64,000 nt of DNA from NCBI RefSeq assembly GCF_024721605.1, contig NZ_CP102630.1, forward strand, positions 1,674,001 to 1,738,000, read 5' to 3'. Under the pieces are notes generated by a model, which was given only the letters and a program-made list of their open reading frames with translations, did not search any database and was not told the origin of the DNA. The position numbers and the translations under genes were made by a program. Shown piece by piece: positions 35,135 to 45,912 of the stretch. Positions within the stretch are counted from its first letter, which is position 1; every line of letters begins with the position of its first letter. Source of the stretch: Sphingomicrobium flavum (GTDB taxonomy: Bacteria; Pseudomonadota; Alphaproteobacteria; Sphingomonadales; Sphingomonadaceae).

Positions 35135-36424
35135 ATGGCCAACAAGCAGAATGCCGTCACCCGCCTGAGCGAGGCGCAGATTGCCAATCGGCTCGAAGCC
35201 TATGGCAAGGACGATCATTTTGAGATTGGCCGTGCGCTCTTGTGGGAAAAGGGCGGCGAGGTCGTCGAGCAGGTCATTACCGACCGCTTCGGCAAGGAAA
35301 GCGCCCTGCGTGCGCGCAGCGAATATGGCCAACCCTTCAATCGCGAATGGATCGAAACCGTCGCCGCGCGCGGGGTCGAAACCTATCTGGGCGACGAAAG
35401 CGTCCCCCACCTCAACTTCACCCGCGCGCAGGCAGTCGGCGACATGATCAACGCCATGTGCGATCATTTTGCCGACGATCCCGAACTGCGCGCGCGCCTG
35501 GTCTCCGCCATCGTCCAGAAGGCGCTCTATTCGACCGACATCATGCTCGCCCAGATTGCCGTGTGCGAAGCGCGCGAAGCCGCCCAGCTGCGCGGCGAAC
35601 ATGGCAAGGCCTTCCAGGCCGAGGTCGAAAACTGGACCCGCGACGCGTCCGATAAAGCCAAGAATGTGCTCGATCGCGCAAACCATAGCGCGGGCGCCGC
35701 GCGCGGCATGCTGGGCAAGACCAGCGAAGTCGCCGCCGCTGCCGAACAGTCCGCCACCGCGATGCGCGAAGCGGCCCAGACCGCCGCCGGCCTGATCCGC
35801 GCCATCGAAGATGCACGCTCGCAGGTCGAAGGCGCTGCCGATGTCGCTGCCCGCGCCGGCGAGGAAGCCAGCCAGGCGGTGAAGGTGAGCCAGGATCTGT
35901 CGGGCCATGTGGAGGCCATCGAAAGCATCCTCGGCCTCATCCGCGACATTGCCGGACAGACCAACCTGCTCGCCCTCAACGCCACCATCGAAGCGGCGCG
36001 CGCAGGCGATGCCGGTCGCGGGTTCGCGGTCGTCGCGCAGGAAGTGAAGAGCCTCGCTTCGCAGACCGCTCGCGCCACGGACGACATCACCACCAAGATC
36101 ACCGCCATCATGGCCTCGACCAAGCAGACGGTCGATAGCAACGCCTCCATCAAGACCACGGTCGAAGAGGTCCAGCTGTCCGCTGACCGCATCCGTCACG
36201 CGATGGAGCAGCAGGCGCAGACCGTCACCACCATCACCGCCGCCGTCGATGAAACCGCGCTCGCCGCCGATTCCATGAGCAGCACCATCGCCGCCATCCG
36301 CGCCGAAACCGAACAGGTCGCCAACGAGATTGACGGGGTCGAAGTCGACTTCCGTGATTTCTCGCAGCAGATCGAACAATTCAGCCACGCCTCCAACCTG
36401 TTCGCGGCCAACGTCGCCGCTTAG
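35135..36424 (+). CDS. Soluble methyl-accepting chemotaxis protein, tandem copy 2
   Basis: This 429-residue cytoplasmic chemoreceptor has a different all-helical sensory domain at residues 1 to about 185. It includes [39 protein letters not shown] and [20 protein letters not shown]. The helix order recalls globin-coupled sensors, but heme binding cannot be decided. The signalling half duplicates copy 1. The C terminus differs again ([20 protein letters not shown]). A good GGAAGGA site precedes the ATG, 14 bp after the first receptor's stop, so the two are likely co-transcribed. Different inputs would feed an identical output module. Confidence 0.92.
   Translation: MANKQNAVTRLSEAQIANRLEAYGKDDHFEIGRALLWEKGGEVVEQVITDRFGKESALRARSEYGQPFNREWIETVAARGVETYLGDESVPHLNFTRAQAVGDMINAMCDHFADDPELRARLVSAIVQKALYSTDIMLAQIAVCEAREAAQLRGEHGKAFQAEVENWTRDASDKAKNVLDRANHSAGAARGMLGKTSEVAAAAEQSATAMREAAQTAAGLIRAIEDARSQVEGAADVAARAGEEASQAVKVSQDLSGHVEAIESILGLIRDIAGQTNLLALNATIEAARAGDAGRGFAVVAQEVKSLASQTARATDDITTKITAIMASTKQTVDSNASIKTTVEEVQLSADRIRHAMEQQAQTVTTITAAVDETALAADSMSSTIAAIRAETEQVANEIDGVEVDFRDFSQQIEQFSHASNLFAANVAA
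35699..36321 (+). repeat. Near-identical chemoreceptor signalling segment, copy 2
   Basis: This is the partner of the block at 34395-35017, in the same orientation. Identity drops abruptly after position 36321, where the two receptors' C-terminal ends diverge. Confidence 0.9.
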
Positions 36425-36462
36425 GCCTTTTCGCGCCGCGCCCACGGGCGTAGGCAGGGGGC

Positions 36463-37170
36463 ATGAACATCCTTCTGACCGGCGCGAGCCGGGGCATTGG
36501 CGCAGCCACTTACGCCGCCCTCAAGCAAAGCGGCCACAAGGTCGTCGGCCAGTCCACCAAGGGCGGCAATGGCCTGATCGCCGCCGATTTCACCGATCCC
36601 GCCGCGCCAGCCAAACTTTGGGGCCAGGCCTTCGACGCGCTGGGCGAGCGGATCGACGTCCTCATCAACAATGCCGGTGTGTTCGAGCCTGTCGCCGACA
36701 ATGCCGGTGACGATGAATGGCATGCGGCCTGGAACCGTACGCTCACCATCAACCTGCAGGCCAGCGCGGACCTTTGCCGCCTCGCACTCGCTGAATTCAG
36801 GTCGCACGACCCTGCCGGTGGCCGCATCGTCAATGTCGCCAGTAGAGCCGCCTATCGCGGCGACAGCGCCCAGCATTGGCATTATGCCGCATCCAAGGGC
36901 GGGATGGTGGCGATGACCAAGTCGATCGCGCGCGCTTATGCGGCTGAAAATGTCCTCGCCTTCGCGGTTTGCCCCGGCTTCACCATGACCGGCATGGCCG
37001 AAGACTATCTCGACAGCCGCGGCGGCGAGAAGCTGCTCGCCGACATCCCGCTGGGCCGCGTCGCATCCGCCGAAGAAGTGGCCGGAACCATTCGCTGGCT
37101 CGCCACCGAAGCCCCCGCCAGCGCCACCGGCGCAGTGCTAGACGTCAACGGAGCCAGCTATGTCCGCTAA
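36463..37170 (+). CDS. SDR-family NAD(P)-dependent oxidoreductase
   Basis: The 235-residue product is a classical short-chain dehydrogenase/reductase. The cofactor motif is TGASRGIGAAT (residues 6-16), the NNAG motif is in VLINNAGVF, and the catalytic Tyr-x3-Lys is in WHYAASKGGMVAMTKS. The Ser is in VNVASRAAYRG. CPGFTMTGMAEDYL follows the catalytic helix. The substrate is unknown. The stop lies 11 bp inside the next gene, so it is probably co-transcribed with the metallo-beta-lactamase, although a functional link is not obvious. Confidence 0.92.
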   Translation: MNILLTGASRGIGAATYAALKQSGHKVVGQSTKGGNGLIAADFTDPAAPAKLWGQAFDALGERIDVLINNAGVFEPVADNAGDDEWHAAWNRTLTINLQASADLCRLALAEFRSHDPAGGRIVNVASRAAYRGDSAQHWHYAASKGGMVAMTKSIARAYAAENVLAFAVCPGFTMTGMAEDYLDSRGGEKLLADIPLGRVASAEEVAGTIRWLATEAPASATGAVLDVNGASYVR

Positions 37171-38083
37171 ATTCGCCGCCCCGCTGCTCGCCCTTGCGCT
37201 GGGCGCATGCGCTGCCACCATCCCGATCCAGAAAACACCGCGCCAGCTCGAAAAGCCCATCGCTCCCATCGACGAGGCCGGCCCGCTCTTCGCCTCGACC
37301 TGCGAGGATTGGGACGAATGGGACAAGCCGGCCTATCCCGTGCGCATCCACGGCAACACCTTCCTGGTCGGCACTTGCGGCATCGCCTCGGTCCTGATCA
37401 CCGGCACCAACGGCCACATCCTGATCGACAGCGGGACGGAGGCGGGCGCGGACCTGGTGCTGCGCAACATCCGGCGCCTCGGCTTCGACCCGGCCGACAT
37501 CAAGGTGCTGCTCCACAGCCACGAACATCATGACCATGTCGGCGGCATGGCCCGCCTCCAGCAGGTCACGGGCGCAGAGCTCTATGCCAGCGCCGATGCG
37601 GCCAAGGCGTTTGAAAGCGGCCTGCCCATTTCCTCCGATCCGCAGGCCGGCATGCACGAGCCCTTCCCCATCGCCCGCGTCGATCGCGTGATTGCCGGCG
37701 GCGACACCATCCGCGTCGGCAACCTTGCCCTCACCGCCATTGCCACCCCTGGCCATAGCCCGGGCGCCCTGAGCTGGCATTGGGGCAGCTGCGAGGGCGC
37801 CGAATGCAACCGCATCGTCTACGCCGACAGCCTCTCGCCCGTCAGCGCCGATGCCTACAAGTTCAGCGATCATCCCGAATATCTGACCGACTATCGCGCC
37901 AGCCTGACGCGGATCGAAGCAGTACCCTGCGACATCCTCATCACCCCCCACCCCTCGGCCAGCAACATGCTCGACCGCATGGCCGGCCGCTCCCCCTGGA
38001 TCGACAGCGAAGCCTGCGAAAATTATGCCGAAGCGCTGCGCGAACGGTTGGAAGAGCGGGTCAAGAAGGAGCAAGGCGAATGA
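37160..38083 (+). CDS. Subclass B3 metallo-beta-lactamase
   Basis: The 307-residue product has an export signal ending ALGACAAT; the Leu-Gly-Ala-Cys could be a lipobox, which would make it a lipoprotein. The zinc site is complete: His121-x-His123-x-Asp125-His126 (in LLHSHEHHDHVGG), His199 (TPGHSPGALSW) and His264 (ITPHPS). This is the B3 set (standard His116/His118/Asp120/His121/His196/His263). The family hydrolyses beta-lactams, often including carbapenems, in the periplasm; activity here is inferred. Glyoxalase II-type hydrolases share HxHxDH but lack this spacing and the signal. Environmental sphingomonads commonly carry intrinsic B3 enzymes. It overlaps the SDR gene by 11 bp. Confidence 0.9.
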   Translation: MSAKFAAPLLALALGACAATIPIQKTPRQLEKPIAPIDEAGPLFASTCEDWDEWDKPAYPVRIHGNTFLVGTCGIASVLITGTNGHILIDSGTEAGADLVLRNIRRLGFDPADIKVLLHSHEHHDHVGGMARLQQVTGAELYASADAAKAFESGLPISSDPQAGMHEPFPIARVDRVIAGGDTIRVGNLALTAIATPGHSPGALSWHWGSCEGAECNRIVYADSLSPVSADAYKFSDHPEYLTDYRASLTRIEAVPCDILITPHPSASNMLDRMAGRSPWIDSEACENYAEALRERLEERVKKEQGE

Positions 38084-38115
38084 CACCTACTCCCGTCATT
38101 CCCGCCCTCCCTTCC

Positions 38116-38146
38116 GTCATTCCCGCGAAGGCGGGAATCCCGCTTC
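38116..38146. repeat. Left inverted repeat flanking the GIY-YIG gene
   Basis: This 31-bp element contains the hairpin ATTCCCGC-gaag-GCGGGAAT. It is the reverse complement of 38455-38485 except for two positions that pair with each other in the stem. A partial copy (GTCATTCCCGC) precedes it at 38095-38105. The core fits the ATTCCC-N8-GGGAAT pattern of the Neisseria dRS3 repeat. Confidence 0.9.
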
Positions 38147-38165
38147 TTCCCGCCAACGCCGCCCA

Positions 38166-38456
38166 ATGAACAAAGGCGGCTGGGTCTATATGCTCGCGGA
38201 TCGTTATCGCGGCACGATCTACACCGGCGTCACCGCCAACCTCCCTGCCCGCATCCATACCCACCGCACTAACCCGCAAGGCTTCGTCGCGCGTTATGGC
38301 CTCGACCGTCTCGTCATGGCCGAATGGCATGACGACATTAGCGACGCCATCGCGCGGGAAAAGGCGATCAAGAAATGGAAACGTTCCTGGAAGATCAGAC
38401 TGATCGAGGAGCAAAACCCCGATTGGCTTGACCGCTTCGAGACGATCAACGCATGA
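38166..38456 (+). CDS. GIY-YIG nuclease-domain protein
   Basis: The 96-residue, stand-alone GIY-YIG domain has VYMLADRYRGTIYTGVTANL (the GIY...YIG strands, here VYM and YTG). Arg is in ARIHTHRTN, with the His/Glu region VMAEWHDDISDAIAREKAIK. The helix KKWKRSWKIRLIEEQNPDW is typical of the UvrC/YhbQ-like small group. The ATG at 38166 starts the domain cleanly. The gene is bracketed by 31-bp inverted repeats, one of which begins inside its own stop codon, so gene and repeats form a compact unit. Small GIY-YIG proteins of this type have no settled function. Confidence 0.9.
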   Translation: MNKGGWVYMLADRYRGTIYTGVTANLPARIHTHRTNPQGFVARYGLDRLVMAEWHDDISDAIAREKAIKKWKRSWKIRLIEEQNPDWLDRFETINA

Positions 38457-38485
38457 AGCGGGATGCCCGCCTTCGCGGGCATGAC
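38455..38485. repeat. Right inverted repeat flanking the GIY-YIG gene
   Basis: This is the inverted partner of 38116-38146, with 29 of 31 bases identical after reversal. The hairpin is ATGCCCGC-cttc-GCGGGCAT. It starts within the TGA stop of the GIY-YIG gene and ends 17 bp before the prmA start. Confidence 0.9.
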
Positions 38486-38502
38486 GAAGGGTGGTTGAGG
38501 AT

Positions 38503-39411
38503 ATGAGCTGGCGCGTCACCGTCAATTGCACCAAGGCCGAGGCCGAGAAGATCAGCGTGGAGGGCGATGCCATCTTCACCGATCATGAATCGCCCCCCGT
38601 ACTGGTCGCCGACGAGCCCGATCCGACCAAGCCCGACGAATGGCGCCTGCACGCATATTTCGACCATGAGCCAAGCTGGGAGGAGCTGAAACTGCTCGAG
38701 CGGCTCGCCAGGGATAGCGACCCGCAGCTCGAGCGCATGGACGATTCCACCGACTGGGTCAGCCTCAGCCAGTCGGGCCTCGAGCCCATTCGCGCCGGCC
38801 GCTTCTTCGTCCACACCCCGATGCACCACAGCCAGCGCCCCGACGAGACGGTGAATTTCGAGATCGACGCAGGCCTCGCCTTCGGCACCGGCCAGCACGC
38901 CACCACCAAGGGCTGCCTCGAAGCGCTGGACCGGCTCGAACAAGCCGGCCGCCACTATAGCAACGTCGCCGATATCGGCACCGGCACCGGCCTCCTCGCC
39001 TTCGCCGCGCTGAAGCTGTGGCCGGACGCCAAGGCCATCGCCACCGATATCGACCCCGTCGCCGTTGCGGTGAGCGAGGAAAATGCGCTGATCAACACTA
39101 TCCCGATCGGGCATGGCGCAGGCGAACTGCTGCTCGCCACCGCCGATGGCATGCAGCACCCGATGCTCGAAGCCCGCGCCCCCTTCGACCTCCTCATCGC
39201 CAACATCCTCGCCGGGCCGCTAAAGGAACTCGCCCCCAGCTTCGCCGCCAGCCTAGCCGACAAGGCCACCGTCGTCCTCGCCGGACTCCTCGACACCCAG
39301 GCCGAAGACGTCATCGCGGCCTATGAGGCGCAGGGGCTTAGTGTGGCGGAAGCGGGGGAAGGAGAGTGGCGGGTGCTGGTGTTGGAAAGGGTTAGCCTAG
39401 GCCTAGCGTGA
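38503..39411 (+). CDS. prmA: Ribosomal protein L11 methyltransferase
   Basis: PrmA trimethylates lysines of ribosomal protein L11 with S-adenosylmethionine. The 302-residue product has the substrate-contact N-terminal domain and the family block IDAGLAFGTGQHATTKGCLE, then SAM motif I VADIGTGTGLLAFAA. The catalytic region FDLLIANILAGPLKELAP holds the Asn-Ile-Leu motif. ATG 38503 has GAGGA directly upstream. The C terminus converges with, and overlaps by 20 bp, the small lipoprotein gene. Confidence 0.94.
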   Translation: MSWRVTVNCTKAEAEKISVEGDAIFTDHESPPVLVADEPDPTKPDEWRLHAYFDHEPSWEELKLLERLARDSDPQLERMDDSTDWVSLSQSGLEPIRAGRFFVHTPMHHSQRPDETVNFEIDAGLAFGTGQHATTKGCLEALDRLEQAGRHYSNVADIGTGTGLLAFAALKLWPDAKAIATDIDPVAVAVSEENALINTIPIGHGAGELLLATADGMQHPMLEARAPFDLLIANILAGPLKELAPSFAASLADKATVVLAGLLDTQAEDVIAAYEAQGLSVAEAGEGEWRVLVLERVSLGLA

Positions 39412-39727
39412 TCTCTGAGCGCAAATCGCAGCGATAGAGCTGCACTACTCGATAATGACTCACGCTTCCTTTGCCGAACTGGACAAAGATGCAGCGCTCG
39501 CGATCAGCGTCCTCGAACCAGTAATTAGACACGAGTTCTGAGTTCTCCGATCTATCGAGAGTGAAATCGCGTTGATCTGTCGCCGCGAAGCGCAACGCAT
39601 GATTTTCCATGCAGGTCTCGGTCGGTTTGGAACAGCGTTCGATCAATTCTCGCGCACCATCGGCGCTATTCGGAGCACCGCTGCACGCAGCGAGTAATGA
39701 CACCGACGCGAGGAGCAAAACCCTCAC
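39392..39727 (-). CDS. Small lipoprotein, unknown function
   Basis: This 111-residue protein starts at a GTG that overlaps the stop of the gene before it (GTGA). The signal ends in a lipobox, LLAACSGAP. The mature part holds several cysteines (ERCSKPTETCMENH, RERCIFVQ, YRCDLRS) and no recognised domain. The sequence is distinctly less GC-rich than prmA or ligA. It is the distal member of three small genes stacked behind ligA. Confidence 0.65.
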   Translation of the reverse strand: MRVLLLASVSLLAACSGAPNSADGARELIERCSKPTETCMENHALRFAATDQRDFTLDRSENSELVSNYWFEDADRERCIFVQFGKGSVSHYRVVQLYRCDLRSEITLGLG

Positions 39728-39745
39728 CCCTTCGCCACCTCGGCA
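39724..39745 (-). repeat. ligA 3'-end-like repeat, copy 3
   Basis: This 22-bp copy encodes the last residues (AEVAKG, stop) of the gene at 39724-40101. It agrees with the true ligA terminus at 40392-40413 in 19 of 22 bases and in the same reading frame (LigA ends AEVARG). Confidence 0.75.
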
Positions 39746-40101
39746 ACGTGTTCACCCTCTACGCGCTCAAGCTTCTCCGGCCAGAATAGCCCGAGCAGCG
39801 CTGGTAAAAGAAAAACTATATCCGAGAGATGCACGGTGATGTCCTCGGTAATCACATACAGCGGATACCAGCGGAAATTCACAAACATGAGCAGGACAAG
39901 CGCCTGCCACAGTCCTGCATTGCCGAGCCGACGGAAGGTGACGACAATCAGCAAGATAGCAAAATAGATTGCCACCAGAATCGCTGCCCAGCCGCCTGTT
40001 GATAAGAAATCGCTGAGAATGGCCGCTCCATAGCATGCCACAAAATAAGCGAGCGCTCTCGGACGATACCAGCGACGATCATAATCTTGATATTGGTCCA
40101 T
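39724..40101 (-). CDS. Small integral membrane protein, unknown function
   Basis: This 125-residue protein has three to four hydrophobic segments: ALAYFVACYGAAILSDFL, AAILVAIYFAILLIVVTF, LWQALVLLMFVNF and DIVFLLPALLGLFW. No family is recognised. Its last six residues (AEVAKG) copy the LigA C terminus. The ATG at 40101 has AAGG and GAAGGGG upstream, the latter being part of repeat copy 2. Base composition is lower in GC than the neighbours. Confidence 0.65.
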   Translation of the reverse strand: MDQYQDYDRRWYRPRALAYFVACYGAAILSDFLSTGGWAAILVAIYFAILLIVVTFRRLGNAGLWQALVLLMFVNFRWYPLYVITEDITVHLSDIVFLLPALLGLFWPEKLERVEGEHVAEVAKG

Positions 40102-40106
40102 TCGCC

Positions 40107-40128
40107 TTACCCCTTCGCCACCTCGACC
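40107..40128 (-). repeat. ligA 3'-end-like repeat, copy 2
   Basis: This 22-bp copy lies in the gap between two small genes and agrees with the ligA terminus in 20 of 22 bases, including the TAA. It does not end any gene here, so it looks like a remnant or target duplication. Confidence 0.75.
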
Positions 40129-40137
40129 GAGCATGCT

Positions 40138-40389
40138 TCAGCGCGCATCGCGATGAACAAGCCGCCCATCGCGTAACACAAACGTCGATTCATCGCCGCG
40201 CGCACGAATGTTCTGCATCGCCATCTTGCGACATTCATGCTCGCGATTGACGCGGATGGCGACGAGGCGGCGAACTTCGGGATCAGCTAAGATGAGATCA
40301 TGCGCTTCAAAGATGCTAACACCGAACTTTTCCCGCGTGCGTTTCACCAGCTGGATCCAGTCGCTATTCTTAAAATCGAAGCGCGTCAT
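40138..40389 (-). CDS. Small soluble protein, unknown function
   Basis: This 83-residue protein begins at an ATG two bases after the ligA stop (TAA-cg-ATG), so it is probably translated by reinitiation. It is charged, with the segments MTRFDFKNSDWIQLVKRTR and EAHDLILADPEVRRLVAIRV. It shows no signal peptide, membrane helix or recognised motif. It is the first of the three small genes stacked behind ligA. Codon use is atypical for the region. Confidence 0.6.
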   Translation of the reverse strand: MTRFDFKNSDWIQLVKRTREKFGVSIFEAHDLILADPEVRRLVAIRVNREHECRKMAMQNIRARGDESTFVLRDGRLVHRDAR

Positions 40390-40391
40390 CG

Positions 40392-44083
<3,692 letters not shown>

Positions 44084-44090
44084 TTATGGA

Positions 44091-44867
44091 TTAGCTCTGC
44101 GGCGCGTGCCGCTGGATCAGCCGGTAGCTGCGCTCATACCATTTGCTGTCGGGATAGTTGGCGCCCAGCACCGCAGCGGTCTTCTGCGCTTCGGCGGGCA
44201 CGCCCAGTGCCAGATAGCTTTCGACCAGTCGGTGCAGCGCTTCGGGCGCGTGGCTGGTGGTCTGGTAATTGTCGACCACGTTGCGGAACCGCATCGTGGC
44301 GGGCAGCCAATTGCGCTGCTGCTGGTAGAAACGCCCGACCTCCATCTCCTTGCCGGCAAGGTGATCGTTGATGAGGTCCAGCTTCAGGCGCGCATCGGCG
44401 GCGTAGCGGGTGTTGGGATGGCGGCGCACCAGCGTGGTGAAGGCGTCTCGCGCCTGTTCGCTGATCCGCTGGTCGCGCTGGATGTCCTCGATCTGCTGAT
44501 AATAGGACATGGCGATGATATAGGTCGCGTAGGGCGCGTCCTTGTTGCCCGGATGGACGGTCAGGAAGCGCTGCGCCGCGCCGACCGATTCGATATATTC
44601 CTTGCCCATATAATGCGAGAAGGCACCCATCAGCTGTGCCCGGCGGGCCCAGATCGAATAGGGATGCTGGCGCTCCACCTCGAGGAACAGCAGCGCCGCG
44701 CGCTTCCATTCGCCGCGATCGGCGCTTTGCTTGGCCAGGCTGTAGAGCGTGCTGACATCGCGCGCGACATATTGGGTGTCGAGCTGGTTATCGAGCGACT
44801 TGGCACAGCCGGAAAGGCCCAGCATGGCGACGGAGACGAGCGCAAGAGTGCGAAACTTCATGGACAT
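44091..44867 (-). CDS. bamD: Outer membrane protein assembly factor BamD
   Basis: BamD is the essential lipoprotein of the BAM complex that inserts beta-barrels into the outer membrane. The 258-residue product has a lipobox (MLGLSGCAKS) and TPR repeats: LAKQSADRGEWKRAALLFLE, IIAMSYYQQIEDIQRDQR, and RRHPNTRYAADARLKLDLIN, the last being typical of BamD. ATG 44867 is chosen because AAGGA sits eight bases upstream; the frame continues to 44912 without support. It precedes recN. Confidence 0.95.
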   Translation of the reverse strand: MSMKFRTLALVSVAMLGLSGCAKSLDNQLDTQYVARDVSTLYSLAKQSADRGEWKRAALLFLEVERQHPYSIWARRAQLMGAFSHYMGKEYIESVGAAQRFLTVHPGNKDAPYATYIIAMSYYQQIEDIQRDQRISEQARDAFTTLVRRHPNTRYAADARLKLDLINDHLAGKEMEVGRFYQQQRNWLPATMRFRNVVDNYQTTSHAPEALHRLVESYLALGVPAEAQKTAAVLGANYPDSKWYERSYRLIQRHAPQS

Positions 44868-44930
44868 GGGGGCTATCCTTAACCAGCGCGATGGCGCTTG
44901 CAAAGTATTCAAACGTGTCGGCGGCTCGGT

Positions 44931-45896
44931 TTAACCGCCGACAGTCTCATTCTGCGGGCGCATTCCGGGCTCGACCGCATCGTCGGTGACAAAGCTGTCG
45001 GGGGTCACGCCAAGGAACACCAGCAGCGGCGCCGAGATATAGATCGACGAATAGGTCCCGATGAACAGCCCCAGGAAGATGCAGATCGTCAGGCCGAAAA
45101 TCACCTCCGGACCGAAGATCAGCAACGCCCCGATCGCCAGCAGCAGCGCTACCGAGGTCGCGATGGTGCGGCTGAGCGTCTCGTTGAGGCTGAGGTTGAT
45201 CAGCGGGATGATGCCCATCTTGCGGAACTTGCGCAGATTTTCGCGGATGCGGTCATAGATGACCACCGTATCGTTGAGCGTATAGCCCACCACCGTCAGG
45301 AAGGCCGCGACGATGTTGAGGTCGACCTCCAGCTGGGTAAAACTGAAAAAGGCTAACAGCAGACCGATATCGTGGAACAGCGTCGCCAGCGCGCCTACCC
45401 CGAACTGCCATTCGAAGCGGAACCAGATATAGGTTGCGATCCCCATCATCGCGAACAGCAGCGACAGCGTGCCGTCCATCGCCAGCTCTTCGGACACATT
45501 GCCCGATACCGACTGGCCGCTGCCTACTTCGACGCCGGGATATTCGTTGGTGAGCATGTTGCGAAGTTCGGTCACCACCTGCGCTGCAGCCTCTTCGGGC
45601 CCGTCGGGCCGCGGCAGGCGGATCTGGTAGCGTGTGTCGCTGCCAAATTCCTGGATCGACGCATCGCCTGCGCCGAGCCCGGTCACCTTGGCGCGCAATT
45701 GTTCGATATCGACCGGCTCTTCGAAATCGGCCTGCACCGTCTGTCCGCCGACAAAATCGATGCCCAGGTTGAGGCCGTGGGTGAAGGTGTAGCCGTAGCC
45801 GAACACCGCCAAGGCCATCGTCACGATGATGGCAAGCTTGCGCCATTTCATGAAATCGATGTTCGTATTGTCGGGAACGAGTTTGATAAGTTTCAT
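44931..45896 (-). CDS. secF: Protein translocase subunit SecF
   Basis: SecF, with SecD, uses the proton gradient to pull exported proteins through SecYEG. The 321-residue product has the conserved start FMKWRKLAIIVTMALAVFG, then the GIDFVGGQTVQ periplasmic turn. Six membrane helices include DIGLLLAFFSFTQLEVDLNI and GYTLNDTVVIYDRIRENLRK, then SLNETLSRTIATSVALLLAIG. It is 16 bp downstream of secD. Confidence 0.97.
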   Translation of the reverse strand: MKLIKLVPDNTNIDFMKWRKLAIIVTMALAVFGYGYTFTHGLNLGIDFVGGQTVQADFEEPVDIEQLRAKVTGLGAGDASIQEFGSDTRYQIRLPRPDGPEEAAAQVVTELRNMLTNEYPGVEVGSGQSVSGNVSEELAMDGTLSLLFAMMGIATYIWFRFEWQFGVGALATLFHDIGLLLAFFSFTQLEVDLNIVAAFLTVVGYTLNDTVVIYDRIRENLRKFRKMGIIPLINLSLNETLSRTIATSVALLLAIGALLIFGPEVIFGLTICIFLGLFIGTYSSIYISAPLLVFLGVTPDSFVTDDAVEPGMRPQNETVGG

Positions 45897-45912
45897 ATGT
45901 CTGTCGATCCCG

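Noticed and set aside
33717-36445. Long open frames on the - strand (434 and 517 codons) with Gly/Asp-rich sequence
   Set aside because: Antisense to the chemoreceptor genes; they repeat because the sense genes are duplicated, and they carry no domain.
37160-38083. Considered as a glyoxalase II or other general metallo-hydrolase
   Set aside because: The spacing of all zinc ligands, the export signal and the length fit subclass B3 lactamases better.
38095-38485. Repeats around the GIY-YIG gene considered as a CRISPR array
   Set aside because: Only two full copies, inverted and not direct, with no regular spacers and no cas genes.
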